Source: Lampris incognitus
Taxonomy: Eukaryota > Chordata > Actinopteri > Lampriformes > Lampridae
Reading direction: 5' to 3'
NCBI RefSeq assembly: GCF_029633865.1
Contig: NC_079224.1
Coordinates: forward strand, 20,810,064 to 20,874,063
DNA: 64,000 nucleotides
Shown here: positions 46,557 through 63,374 of the stretch, piece by piece
How positions within the stretch are numbered: the stretch's first letter is position 1
How the letters are laid out: each line of letters begins with the position of its first letter
Made by a program: the position numbers and the translations under genes
Notes under the pieces: model-generated
Database searches by the model: none
What the model saw: the letters and a program-made list of their open reading frames with translations, nothing else
Told to the model about the DNA's origin: nothing

Positions 46557-48640
46557 GCAAAAACTCCAACAGAACAACATGAAAGAGGTCTGGAGTGGTA
46601 TGAAGACCATCACTGGTTCAGGCTGACTGGCAGCAGAGCAGTGGAGGGCAGCTTGGATAGGGCCAATGAACTTAATGTGTTTTATAACAGATTTGACACA
46701 GTGAACCCTCCCCGTCTCTCCCCCCGGTCTCATCTGTTGCCTGCCTTCACCAACTGTCAACTTCACTGCCACTCCCTCCCCCTCCCTCTCCTCCTCCTTA
46801 CATCCCCCCAGCCTCCAGTGGGGGCCCTACCCCGCACCCCCCCGGGTTCCTGGACTAATGGCCCTCTCCATCCTGACAACCCCCCCCCCCTCCTGACCTG
46901 TAACACCTACAGTGTGCCTCATGGTTGACCATGTCAGAAGACAGTTGATGAGACCTCATGCAAGCAAGGCGGCAGGCCCGGATGGTGCTAGCCCCAGGGT
47001 GCTCAAAGCCTGTGCCCCTCAGTTATGTGGAGTGCTTCACTATGTCTTCAACATGAGCCTTAGATTTCAAAGGGTCCCCGTGCTGTGGAAGACAACCTGC
47101 CTCGTTCCTGTGCTTAAAATTTCACATCCCAGGGTCTCCAAGGAGCTACAGACCGGTAGCATTGATTTCACACATCATGAAGACTCTGGAAAGACTCATC
47201 CTGGAGCAGCTTTGGCCCATGGTCAAGCCACACTTAGACACCCTCCAGTTTACCTACCAACCCTGACTGGGAGTTGAGGATGCTATCATTTTCCTGCTTA
47301 ACCATGCCTACGCCCACCTGGACAAGCCAGCGAGCACTGTGAGGGTCATGTTCTTTGACTTCTCTAGTGCCTTCAACACCATCTGGCTGGCTCTACTGGG
47401 TGAGAAGCTGACAGCAATGCAGGTAGATGCCCCCCTTGTGTCCTGGATTGTTGACTACCTTACTGGTCGACCACAGTATGTGTGCTTGCAACACTGTGTG
47501 TCAGACAGAGTAGTCAGCAACACTGGGGCTCTGCAGGGGACGGTCCTGTCTCCCTTCCTTTTCACCCTCTACACCACGGACTTCGACTACCACAGAGTCC
47601 TGCCATCTTCAGAAGTTCTCTGATGACTCTGCTATAGTCAGATGCATCAGCAAGGGTGAGGAGGCTGAGTACAAGGCTGTGGTGGGAAACTTTGTCACAT
47701 GGTGTGAGCGGAAACTTTGTCACATGGTGTGAGCAGAACAATCTGCAGCTCAACGTGACTAAGACAAAGGAGCTGGTTGTTGACCTGAGGAGGGAAATGA
47801 CACCAGTGACCCCTGTCTCCATCCAGGAGGATTAGTGTGGACACTGTGGAATACTATAAGTACCCGGGGGTGTATATAGACAATAAACTGGACTGGGCTA
47901 AGAACACTGATGCCCTCTACAAGAAGGGACAGAGACGCCTCTATTTTTTGAGGAGGCTGAGGTCCTTCAACATCTGCCAGACAATGCTCAGGATGTGGTA
48001 TGAGTCTGTGGTGGCCAGTGCTCTCCTGTTTGCTGTTGTGTGTTGTGTTTTGCTGTTGTGTGTTGTATGTTGGGGCAGCAGGTTGAGGGTAGCGGATGCA
48101 AACAGGCTCAATAAACTGATCTGCAAGACCGGTGACGTTGTGGGGGTGGAACTGGATTCTCTGGCTGCGGTTTCTGAGAGGAGGACGCTGTGAAATTACG
48201 TGCCATCATGGACAATGTCTCCCACTCACTCCATGACGTGCTGGTTGGGCACAGGAGTACTTTTAGTAATAGACTCATTCTGCCAAAAAGCATCACAGAG
48301 TGCCACACGAGGTCATTCCTGCCTGTGGCCATCAAACTTTACAACTCCTCTCTCAGACTCAGACTGTCCGACACTCTTGAGTTAATGGTCACTGGATTGG
48401 CCATCGGGTTTTGTTTGTGCTGCTTGTTGTGTGCTGCAGTAGTGCAGTACAGATAGGGTGTTATGTGCACCATGCTTGTTGATATATTTTGTTCTTATTT
48501 CTATTTCTTATTTATCTTTTATTTCTGTTTGTTTCTGTTTCTATTTTCTTGTATCTTGTTAGTTTTTAGTTATTAGAGCGTGAGTGTGTAATAGAACTCA
48601 AATTTCCCCTTGGGGATAAATAAGGTATTCTGATTTTGAC
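46557..48640 (+). mobile_element. L2/Rex1-like LINE, 5'-truncated and frameshifted
   Basis: Plus-strand reverse transcriptase pieces: SKAAGPDGASPRVLKACAPQ and GVLHYVFNMSL (46,912-47,277), VMFFDFSSAFNTIWLALLGE and GALQGTVLSPFLFTLYTTDF (47,339-47,623), KFSDDSAIV with the catalytic box (~47,610-47,640, shifted frame), then YKYPGVYIDNKLDWAKNTDA and RRLYFLRRLRSFN (47,837-48,193). The tail is CCCCTTGGGGATAAATAAGG...TATTCTGATTTTGAC. There is a 25-bp tandem duplication at 47,685-47,734 and a repeated TTGCTGTTGTGTGTTGT at 48,030-48,067. Inactive. Confidence 0.88.
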
Positions 48641-48674
48641 ACAGAGACAGTCACTTAAACAGAGTAAAAAAATA

Positions 48675-48680
48675 TTTATT
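48675..48680 (-). terminator. ints15: Polyadenylation signal for INTS15
   Basis: AATAAA on the minus strand, about 260 nt downstream of the INTS15 stop codon. The 3' UTR would run from 48,940 to about 48,655. Confidence 0.6.
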
Positions 48681-48801
48681 GGACAAACACATTAGCCTCA
48701 CAATAGACTTGGCCATAACCAAATGTGTTAAGCATCATAGTAATAGATAATAAAGTACATCATACAGTCTTTCACATACAGGCATGTATACAAGGCATGA
48801 G

Positions 48802-48805
<4 letters not shown>

Positions 48806-48868
<63 letters not shown>
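48806..48868. repeat. (CA)n microsatellite in INTS15 3' UTR
   Basis: A pure dinucleotide run (GU on the transcript) between the stop codon and the AATAAA. Confidence 0.95.
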
Positions 48869-48870
<2 letters not shown>

Positions 48871-48940
48871 CAAAGTACCTCTTATCATCCAGCACATGCA
48901 CACATATCTTTACATCCTCCCGTAGGATCAAACATTTGTT

Positions 48941-51334
48941 TTAGTGGTTGGGTCGGAAGGGGAATGGCATCCCTGATAGAAAAGGCTGAGATGGATACTG
49001 TGGGTGAGAGGAAGGATGAGAGGCTAGAGGGGGATGTGTAGGATGTGAGGCTATGGGGGAGTGAGAGGCATGAGGGCTGAAGGCCAGCGGTGGAGTATGG
49101 ATGTTGTTGTAGTACATCACAGGGCCCGACATCACCAGCTGGAGCAAACTGTTGACAGAGAGGAAGATGCAGGTATCAGCACACAAAACACACACAAAAA
49201 CACACAAAGTGGACACAAGCATGGAAAGAGGGGAAAGACTGTGCATGAAAAACAGAAATAGACACACGGAGAAGAAGTTATGAGTTGAAACAAACTCATA
49301 GTATAAATTAGTCCTAGCTACATACTGTAGTAAAACACCAAACAAGTCTAAAAGGCTCAGTTGTGCAACAGATGAATCAGGCAAAAAGTCTGATAAAAAT
49401 TATATTTAGATTTAACTAGATAAGTAGAACTACTGAAACTCCTAGGTGGCTCATCTTATGCGAGCAGCACAAATGAACAGAGCATCAGGAATATTCTGAT
49501 AAACAATTTCAGCTTTTATCAGTTTTACTTCTCTCGCAAAAGCAAGGATTGTGTGTGAAAGAAAAACAGCTGATTGGAGTCAGGCTTGGGACAGTTGAGC
49601 TTTTTACACAGCCTTTTTTTGTTGTTGATATTTTCCCACTTTTTCTCTAAATTGTACTTGGCCAATTACCCCACTCTTCCGAGTCGTTCCGGTCACTGCT
49701 CCAGCCCCTCTGCCAATCTGGGGAGGGCAGCAGACTATCACATGCCTCCTCCGATACATGTGGAGTTGCCAGCCGCTTCTTTTCATGTGACAGTGAGGAG
49801 TTTCACCAGGGGGTCATAGCATGTGGGAAGATCATGCTATTCCTCCCCGTTCCCCCTCCCCCATTAACAGGTGCCACAACCGACCAGAGGAGGTGCTAGT
49901 GCAGCGACCAGGACACATACCCACATCCGGCTTCTCACCCGCAGACACGGCCAATTGTGTCTGTAGGGATGCCCGACCAAGCCAGAGGTAACACAGGGAT
50001 TTGAACCAGCGATCCCCATGTTGGTAGGCAACGGAATAGACCGCCACACCACCCGGATGCCCTACACAGCCTTTTCAAGGCAGAAACGTTGCACCATTAA
50101 GCTGCCACATCAGTCTGTGTACAAGGTATGAAGATGGAATGGGGGGTCATTGTTGTTCCGGCAGTAAGCCGGCAGCGTAAGTAGTCACAAAGCCGAATCA
50201 AAGTCTGTGTAAAAGAGACAGCTGGCAGGACAGGACAGACAACTCTGTTGCATTACACATCGTGATGCATCTACTTCCAGAACGCCAGCATGCTATGTAA
50301 AATCACACACAGGGGGTGCAATCATGCAGCCTGTGTTTGGTTAAGTGTAAAAAAACAAAGCCAGCATGAAGACGAGTCTTCATTACGCCATTATTGCGGG
50401 ACCTCTGTGTAAAAATGCCCAGTGCTATGTATGCTACAAAGTAAGGGTTGAGAAGAGAGGATGCGACAAAATGATTGGTGAAAGGTCTTTTATAAATATG
50501 CCAATCAGATTAGAGTGGCACAACGTGCAGCTCTTACTTGTTGTGCGGGAGGCGTGAACAGATGGCCCTCAGGTCCTCTGTGGAGACAAGACACAAAATG
50601 ACATCACAACCAATCACAATCAGACTATGGCTAGTAGAAAAGAAATCCTGGATGGCAACTTGTAGATGTTTCTTTGGACTATTGGTTAAACCAAGCTGCT
50701 TATTGTGCAAACAGCAATAAACCAGTAAAGGAAAATGAGTAATTCACCTTCAATTATTTCTTTTTCCTACACCATAAGGCTAAAACAAACAGGGTAGACA
50801 AGAAAGCAGAGTGATTCCCCACCACAAACTGTATTTGAATATTTAGAGTCATTGTGTGCAGGTGGGGTGTCCCACCTTTTCAAATCTCGAAGCAGTTGTT
50901 TCAATTATAAAAGCCACTGAGTAAACCTGGAACCTCAACACACCAGTCCCTCACCTCTGGAGCAGAGCAGTGCTCCGTTGGCCATGGCCACCTGCAGGGC
51001 CTGTGCCAGCCGGTCCAGGGCTAGCTGGGAGAGTGCGTGTGTGTCGGTGGGTGATGAGTGTGTCTGTTTGTCGACCTGGTCCAGCAGGCGGGAGAGGTCA
51101 GATATCAGTGCAGCCAGGGAATCCATGTGGAGCAGTGCCAGGCGACCAAAGAGCCCCTTGTCGTTCAGTACAGTAGGCAGGAGCATGAAAACCTGAGGAA
51201 GGCAGGAGACGGTCACTGAAGACACAAGTGGTGCGGTAGACACAGCAGCAATAAGGAGAATACAGGGCTGGCATTAAACTACCCCATTTCCCCCAAAATA
51301 TGAAATGTCTTTTGTTAATTATATATTTTATTGG

Positions 51335-51412
<78 letters not shown>

Positions 51413-54400
51413 GTAGAGACAATGTAGGCAAAGACAGACATGTGGGTTCCCGTCTTCCAGGGATAAACGGGTACTAGAGACTAAGTTGGTCCATCTAGTC
51501 CCATTCTTACATACCTGTAGAACACTCAGATGTAGAGCGGAGAAGAGAGGTCCCGTCTCCACTTCACTCTCTGTGGTCCCATTGGTCAGGGCCTGCTTCT
51601 TGTCCCTCCGGTAGGCTAACGGGGCCTTGACGCACCAGCGTACCAGTCCCCCCAGCGGTGTGAGATCAAGAGAGCTGATTGTCTGGCTGCCAGGGAGGGT
51701 TGGTGTGTTCATGAGGGTGATGAGGACAAGGCGGGGGTCATCTTGGAGCCACGACACAATCATCTGGAGGAGCTCTGGGGGAGGAGTCAGGTCCCCTATA
51801 CACACACAAAGAAAAGCGCGTGCACACACATATAAAGGTCTTAATATGGCATGGATTGAAAGAAGAAGAAAGATTCAACTGTGGCAGATTTAGCCATACA
51901 AACTAATTTTCATCTGCAGTCCCTGGCAAGTTGATGGCTTATAAACTCCCCCCCCCCCAAAAAAACAAAACATTAAAAACATACACAAGCACATAAGCAC
52001 AGACAAATAGTAAAACAATGACATAACCACTACTACAAATTATGACCACATATTTGATCATCAATTAACCACTGTTTTATAGATTTGGAAAAAGTTGAGA
52101 GATCGCCTCTTATTTTTTTTGGGGGGACCCCCCCCTTTTCTCCCCAATTGTATCTGGCCAATTACCCCACTCTTCCGAGCCATCCCGGTCACTGCGCCAC
52201 TCCCTCTGCCGATCCAGGGAGGGCTGCAGACTACCTACTACGTCTCCTCCGATACATGTGGAGTCACCAGCCGCTTCTTTTCACCTGACAGTGAGAAGTT
52301 TCACCAGGGGGATGTAGCATGTGGAAGGATCACACTATTCCCCCCAGTTCCCCCTCCTCCCTGAACAGGTGCCACAACCAACCAGAGGAGGCGCTAGTGG
52401 AGTGACCAGGACACATACCCACATCTGGCTTCCCACCTGCAGACACGGCCCAATTGTGTCTGTAGGGACGGCCGACCAAGCCGGAGGCAACACAGGGATT
52501 TGAACCGGCGATCCCCATGTTGGCAGGCAACAGAATAGCCCGCTACACTACCCGGACACCCTGAGATCGCCTCTTATTTTGCCTGTATATAGTCAGTTCT
52601 TGTGTATATATCTGAAGATTGTTGTGTTGTTATTCCATGTTAAGTACACTGAAAGAGCCACGAAACCAGAGTCAAATTCCATGTATGTGCAAACCTACAT
52701 GGCCAGCAAAGATGATTCTGATTCTGATGTTCCTTAGCCATGTGGGTATAGTGTTCCAGGTATATGTGTTGCTCGGTAGGCGAAGGCTGACTGCCCAAAG
52801 GTACTTTTTCTATATGGTATTTTACAATCCCCTCTGGGCTCTGCTAAATGAGTTTGGATTTTGTTTAATGAATTCATTCGAGGGGGGGGGGGGGGCAGAT
52901 CATGGAAAATTAAATATTTTCAATAACTTTGTTACATCAAAACTGATGAATAACGATTAGTATTTGGCACGATGTTATACATTTTAGGTGTAGAAAAATA
53001 AAGTATGCAGACTAAAAATGGCTCCCAGGGCATTTATAAGAATTATCGCCATGTCACATGTGTCGGTAATTCCGATAAATGCCATAGGAGCCTTTAGTGT
53101 GGTGACTTTACATTTCTATATTTTAGTGTATTTCTAACTAGCACCAAATAATTGGATGTGCATGCTTTCATATTTCTTCACTATAGGTGTCCACTTAATT
53201 TGCTGATAGTTTATAAAACCTGACGCTGGAAAAAAAAGTTTACAATATTCAAATGTGTCGACTCATATTCAACCACAGAGGCCTCCTAACACATCTGGGA
53301 AGTGGCTAGGATTGCACATGTACAAGAAAGCCTTTGGCTGTGGCATTTCAAAGGTTCCTAAGCCACTTTTGAATGTTCAAATATCATTTACATTCACATT
53401 TTAAAAAAAAATTAAATTGCAATTTATTGTCATGTTACCACCATTTACTATGACAGGTACTTTGATAAAAACATGTCTGTGAATGTTCTCATTCTGTCTG
53501 TGAATGTTCTCATTCATCCAGGTCATGGTTATCCAAAGGAATTGAGGTGAGTGCAACCGGACTTGGTATATATCCGTGAAGACGTTTCGCCTCTCATCCA
53601 AGAGGCTTCCTCAGTTTGTGCCTTTCTGACTAGACGAAGCTAGTCTGACTGGCTGGTGATGAGACTCAGAATTTATCCTCTTTTTTGATAAAAACACCTT
53701 TTCACCTCTAGTAAACATACAAATGATTTCGTGATAATGAGATTTTTTTTTTATTCATATTTGTTACTTTCATTTAGTTCTTCTACTTTGATAAATCATG
53801 ACAAAATAAGCAGACGGAAACCCAGGTACTGGTACAGATTGAGTATATTTCAGTCTTGGAAAGGATTCTTCTGTCATTTCCATAACAGTGGGGGTTCCCC
53901 TTTTTACTGTGATTAAGTTTAGTGTTGTGTTCAGCTCACGTCCATAAAGCACTTCAATACCTGAGGTGAGGTCGTAGAGTGTGGTGACCGCCGTGATGAA
54001 CTGGCAGCAGAAGCGTGGGCTGGAGCTGTGGATGTTCTGCAGGGTGGGCACGGAGCCTGGCACCAGGTTACAGTAGTCATCTACGAGCACCTGGGCCAAG
54101 CGTACACAGTACACGCGGTGGGTCCTCTGGAGAAAACACACACAGACAGGAGATAAGCGTCAACTTCACACAGAACAACAGACACATACAGAAAGACGCA
54201 TATCGACAGAATGACACACGCAAACACACATGAAAGGTCTGAACATATTACTGAGGAAACCAGAGAAAAAGAATTACTTCTACTTGTGTTTATAAAGTTT
54301 TAACACTAATAATTGTGTCTATGCAGGCTTCTTTCCCCTAATATATATTTACTGGACCAGCAGGAAAAAAATTAAAGGCAAACAATCCCAATTTTGAACA

Positions 54401-55249
54401 TTCTCTCTACATATATGTTATAGGGATAACACACCATTAGCAGCCATAATACTGGGCAGAAGAAGTCTGTGCGTCTGAAACACCACCAGCCAAAATTGTG
54501 CAGATGAATGTCCGCCAGTCTGAGAATCAAGCCAGTGGTATTCGCTACAATGGCTGTATATAGCAGTTATTCACTTTCATTTATATAAAAAGTAGCCTAC
54601 TTCGATGTAGCCCACTGAAAGAGGTGGCAAACCAGGAAATAAGCATAGTTTTCACATTCAGGGAATGTCCGTTGTTATTCAACTGAGTGCAGGTTCAAAT
54701 CCTCACCTGTAACCAGGTAGCAGTGCACTCCAAGATGGGCACTCGGCCCATGGCAATTGCCATGGAGACCAGCTTGCCCAGCAGTGCCATGCGGCTTTCG
54801 TCAGCCTGGTTGCCTTGGAGGCTGAAGAGGGCAGAGAACATGAGCTGACGAACAGTGTCACGGCTCTGCTCCTGGAAACAGCTGCACATAATCTCCAGCA
54901 GCTGGAGCTCCTGAAGGGCACTCATCCTCTAGGAAGTGCACACATGGACAGGCAGATATTTCAATGAGAGACACAGCTGAGTCTGTGCATGTGCATATAA
55001 TGATGACAATCTGTTCCTGCCCTAATTGTGCATGTGTAAAGGTGTGCGCCTTACCCTGGATGGGGCATTTCTGTCTTTGGGAGCGTGCAGAATAAACTCC
55101 TCCACCAGTTCCAGGGTTTTGGTGTCTACCTGAGGAGGTTGCCTCCCTGACTGCACCAGATTACAGATATAGATGTCCAGGTGGTACAGCAGCTCCTTGG
55201 CAGCGCTCAGCACGTCGCGGGGCAGCAACGATTGACGGATGTCACCCAT
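48941..55249 (-). CDS. ints15: Integrator complex subunit 15 (C7orf26 homologue), complete coding region
   Basis: Subunit of the nuclear Integrator complex, which cleaves snRNA and paused nascent transcripts. INTS15 bridges the INTS10/13/14 arm to the core. Coding exons on the minus strand: 55249-55055, 54928-54707, 54126-53961, 51795-51515, 51192-50955, 50577-50538, 49148-48941. They total 1,350 nt, 449 aa plus stop, the length I recall for human C7orf26. The protein starts MGDIRQSLLPRDVLSAAKEL. Later landmarks are SALQELQLLEIMCSCFQEQ, DYCNLVPGSV, SPRFCCQFITAV, DPRLVLITLMNTP, LVRWCVKAPLAYRR, LDRLAQALQVAMANGALLC and SRLPHN. The C-terminus is His/Pro-rich, ends PFRPNH, and is probably disordered. 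All junctions are AG/GT with matching phase; one exon is only 40 nt. The start ATG is 6 nt inside exon 2, and exon 1 is noncoding. Confidence 0.97.
49618..50062 (-). repeat. SINE family B in an INTS15 intron, 13-bp target duplication
   Basis: Minus-oriented copy with the T-rich 3' tail on its left. Flanked by TACACAGCCTTTT at 49605-49617 and 50063-50075. Confidence 0.92.
51337..51409. repeat. (CA)n microsatellite, INTS15 intron
   Basis: A 73-bp dinucleotide run between coding exons at 50955-51192 and 51515-51795. Confidence 0.97.
52117..52562 (-). repeat. SINE family B in an INTS15 intron, 18-bp target duplication
   Basis: Flanked by GAGATCGCCTCTTATTTT at 52099-52116 and 52563-52580. It has a minus-oriented tRNA-like head near 52,500-52,562. 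It landed in or beside an L2-type LINE tail that follows it (52,581-52,730, AAATTCCATGTATGTGCAAA then repeated TGATTC). Confidence 0.93.
52731..53960. other. INTS15 intron with a repeat bearing a hammerhead-like core
   Basis: Mostly unrecognised. 53,521-53,680 is a fish repeat whose minus strand reads CTGAGGA (53608-53614), a 6-bp stem GCCTCT/AGAGGC with loop TGGATG, then GAAAC (53584-53588). Next to it TCTGTGAATGTTCTCATTC is duplicated in tandem (53,476-53,516). Confidence 0.5.
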
Positions 55250-55325
55250 CACCACCTGACAACAACAGACTCGATCAATTGTAACCAAAAAAATAAAAAA
55301 AATAAAATAAATACAAGTACAACTA

Positions 55326-55727
55326 GGGTGGCACATTGGCGCAGTGGTTAGCGCGGTCGCCACACAGCAAGAAGGTTCTGGGTTCGACCCCCGGGGTAGT
55401 CCAACCTTGGGGGTTGTCCCAGGTTGTCCTCTGTGTGGAGTTTGCATGTTCTCCCCGTGTCTGTGTGGGTTTCCTCCGGGTGCTCCGGTTTCCTCCCACA
55501 GTCCAAAGACATGTAGGTCAGGTGAATTGGCCATACTAAATTGTCTCTAGGTATGAGAGAGTGTGTGTGCGTGTGTGTGCGTGTGTTTGTGTGTGCTGGC
55601 CCTGTGTGATAGTCTGGCGGCCTGTCCAGGGTGTCTCCCCACCTGCCGCCCAATGACTGCTGGGATAGGCTCCATCATCCCCGCGACCCTGAGAGCAGGA
55701 TAAGCGGTTCGGATAATGGATGGACGG
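55326..55727 (+). repeat. SINE family A in INTS15 intron 1, 13-bp target duplication
   Basis: Full plus-oriented copy starting near GGGTGGCACATTGGCGCAGT and ending GGATAATGGATGGACGG. Flanked by ACAAGTACAACTA at 55313-55325 and 55728-55740. Confidence 0.93.
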
Positions 55728-55740
55728 ACAAGTACAACTA

Positions 55741-57725
55741 TCTATGTTATTTGAAATTGGTTCAGATATGTAGTTTTTGATGCTGCCTGTAAATAGCGCC
55801 ACTGGATTGATAACAGTTAGGCTGATGTCCTCTATATTAACCTTGTATGACCTAAGAAGTACACTTGGTCAGAACGTGGATTAATAGTTTAGCTTGCTGT
55901 CAGAATTGGCCTTCTATACCATTGCTCACTCTAAAGAATATGATACCTGCATTTTGGTTAATGCTACATCAGTCATTAATATGTAACAGCAACTATGACA
56001 CCACAGCAAATCTCTACTTCTATTAAGTCTTTTTTCTTGACAAGAAAAATTTAAGTTACACACTTTTCCCATAGCACACTTTTCAACCATTTTTCAGTGG
56101 CCTTTCAGCTGTTGTTCTGACAATATTCCTGCAATTGCATTCAGATGATATGGTAATGACAGCCATGACAAAGCTCTGTAATACTGATTTTCTAATTTGT
56201 AAAACATGAGGTCGCAGAACACCAAGTGGGTGGTGATCCAGCAGTTTCATTGTACAGGGAGAGAGATGCAATATAACATTGGTGCGGTAACTGTGTTTGA
56301 CTAACAGACTAACACTAATCTTTAGCAAGTTTAGTTAGTGGAAAGATTGTGCTCTTAGTGCAACTTTGTGCAGCACATTATCTTAAAAGCTTGAATCCAA
56401 CAAACTTGACAGATCCTGTTAGATTGCATCAAGAACAACAAGAGCGCAGATCTCCGCCAGGCATATCTCCCCTTCCCCGGTGCTTGGATTTAGGCGAAAA
56501 ACCAGCTTGAGGAGTTGGCATTCAATTGCAATATAAAACAGGTTTTTCAAATGTATTGAATCACCACAACTACGAAAGGTCCTTGATCGTGTAATGACCT
56601 ACTTTTCACTCTCACAGATGATAACACCGTTTCTGAATTAGCCGTGGAACTTCCGCATGTTTATTTCGCTCCATGCATAACGTGCACATAATCCGACTGA
56701 TTCTCGTTTACCTTCCCGCTCCCGTGGCTGCTCTGTTTACTATCCCATAACTCCCTGTGTCCTTAAAGGTGTATTCCCCTAATACTGAACATCACAGATC
56801 GTACAGTCATAACTGTAAACAAACAAGTATTAGGCTGACAGACCCGGTATTATGCGACATTGACAGCGGACAGATACACGCACACAAAAAAACTTGCACT
56901 TTCCAAAAAGAAAGTTTGCTGTGCGACCATTTTGGGCTAACGCTAACCCAGTCTTTATTTTCACAATTCATTAAAGCTGGGTACACAATTTAATTAACTG
57001 CAACCAAGAGGAGGTTATTCATTTACAACTTTCGTCTTTGGATTATCAAAATTCTTTTAATAACTTTTGATCATGCTGCTGCCCGATCCGAGTCAGCCGT
57101 AGACGTGAGTTACGCATGCGCAGGGTTGATTTGACAGTCGAGAAGAGTTGGTCAAGCGAACTAGAGAAATAATGAAGAAGGGGCAGTGATAGCAAGAATA
57201 AATGTTGTTAGAAGGTTTTGAATCACCGCAACCACGAAAGGTTCTTCATCATGCAGTCATAATTGTGCACACAAAAAAATGGGCTGATGGATCCAGTAGT
57301 TTGCAAGATTAGCTGCGGGGACATATGCGCACGCGACCAAACGCACAATCCCCTAAAGGCTATCCGCCTGGCGGGGTTTAATAAACATTAGTATGCACAA
57401 CATGTATGCACCATTGACTATGAGCAGGATTCCAGTATCTCCATTCGCTGGAGTAGACAACAATCCAGAATTCAGTTACGGTAAAGCAGGGTTAATTCGT
57501 TATTAAACTGCAATTTGCAGGTGCGCATCTGTGGCTCCGGTTCCAGTACTGATGCGTAGTGGACGGCTGCAGCCTCCGCTCGGTCGGTCTCCTTTATTTA
57601 GCTTGAGTTAGCAAGGCTATCTAAGTAGCTTCTCAGCAGTACAGCGACATATCGCACATGTGCCAACATTTATCGGGGTTCCTGCCGAGAATATAAAACA
57701 CGGGTCATTGGATTTTAAATCTTAC
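55741..57725. other. INTS15 intron 1 with a diverged local duplication
   Basis: No exon seen. The segment at 56,550-56,900 is partly repeated at 57,215-57,345. Shared blocks are TTGAATCACCRCAACYACGA, AAGGTYCTTSATC, CAGTCATAAYTGT and CACACAAAAAAA. The rest is unrecognised. Confidence 0.5.
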
Positions 57726-57840
57726 CTCTCTTTCACTGAGAAATGGGTCTGAAGTTTTGTTTTATAAACCAGCTGGTACAATCTAGGCCAGCAAATCAAT
57801 GTGAAAACTCCGGGGTCACTTCCTCCTTGTAGTACGGAAG
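57726..57840 (-). other. ints15: Probable noncoding exon 1 of INTS15
   Basis: The minus strand runs through CAGTGAAAGAGAG into a GTAAG donor (57721-57725). The first coding exon begins with an acceptor (CAG, 55256-55258), so an upstream noncoding exon is required. ETS-type GGAAGT (57818-57823, minus) lies near its likely 5' end. The start is approximate. Confidence 0.6.
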
Positions 57841-58236
57841 CCCGTGTGGGAGAAAAAACCCCAGTCCTTCAATTCGCCCGATAGATCGTCAAAATTTATT
57901 TTCCGACAGTTTACGAAGTGTACAAAACATGAGGAAAAAGTTTGTGCAGAATTATTGCCATTTGCGTTACATTTTGAAATGGTTTAAAATAACCTCGATT
58001 ATGATTCCAAACGCTTAATACAAACACAACAAAAGAGAAAGACACGTAGCCTAAATGAATTGTCGTTTTTTGTGCTTTTGTTCAGAAAGTGATCTACCGT
58101 AAACCATAACTCCGTTATAATCCCTGTAATCCGGGCATCGGAGGGGATGATGATAAAAACGGGTGCGCTCTCTGATTCAGTTCTGTCTTGCACTTTCCGT
58201 CCCGCCGCTGGCTGAGTGAGAGCAACATCCAGCAGC
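57841..58236. promoter_or_regulatory. Head-to-head promoter region between INTS15 and RGS11
   Basis: Under 400 bp separates the inferred INTS15 5' end (minus) from the RGS11 start codon (plus). An ETS-type CGGAAG is at 57835-57840. GC content rises near 58,190-58,215. No TATA box was recognised. The RGS11 5' UTR occupies part of the right side; an in-frame TGA at 58213-58215 precedes its ATG. Confidence 0.55.
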
Positions 58237-62939
<4,703 letters not shown>

Positions 62940-62968
62940 GTAGGCTCACTCTAGTCTATTCTAGTCTA

Positions 62969-63356
62969 TTCTTCTACTTTCGGCTGCTCTCGTTAGGGCT
63001 CGCCACAGCGGATCATCCGTTTCCGTCTCTTCCTGTCTACATCTTCCTCTGTCACACCAGCCACCTCCTGCATGTCCTCCCTCACCACATCCACAAGCCT
63101 CCTCTTTGACCTTCCTCTTTGCCTCTTGCCTGGCAGCTCTGTCTTCAGCATCCTTCCCCCAAACCACCTCAATCTCGCCTCTCTTGGTTTGTCTCCAAAC
63201 CGTCCAACCTGAGCTGTCCCTCTAGTATACTTGTTGCTAATCCTGTCCTTCATCACCCCCAATGAAAATCTTAGCATCTTCCACTCTACCACCTCCAACA
63301 TCGCCTCCTGTCTTTTTGTCAGTGCCACTGTCTCCAAACCATATAACATACGTAGC
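62969..63356 (-). mobile_element. 5'-truncated RTE-like LINE in RGS11 intron 8
   Basis: The minus strand encodes [38 protein letters not shown] and GKRQRGRSKRRLVDVVREDM, matching the end of the LINE at 28-31 kb. It ends in GCTGTGGCGAGCCC and an AGAAGTAGAA-like tail. An 18-bp duplication CTAGTCTATTCTAGTCTA lies at 62951-62968 and 63357-63374. Confidence 0.92.
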
Positions 63357-63374
63357 TAGTCTATTCTAGTCTAC

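Noticed and set aside
57841-58236. Alternative identity of the plus-strand gene as RGS9
   Set aside because: The MTI start is shared, but the DEP and DHEX residues ([32 protein letters not shown]) fit RGS11 better as remembered; an alignment would settle it.
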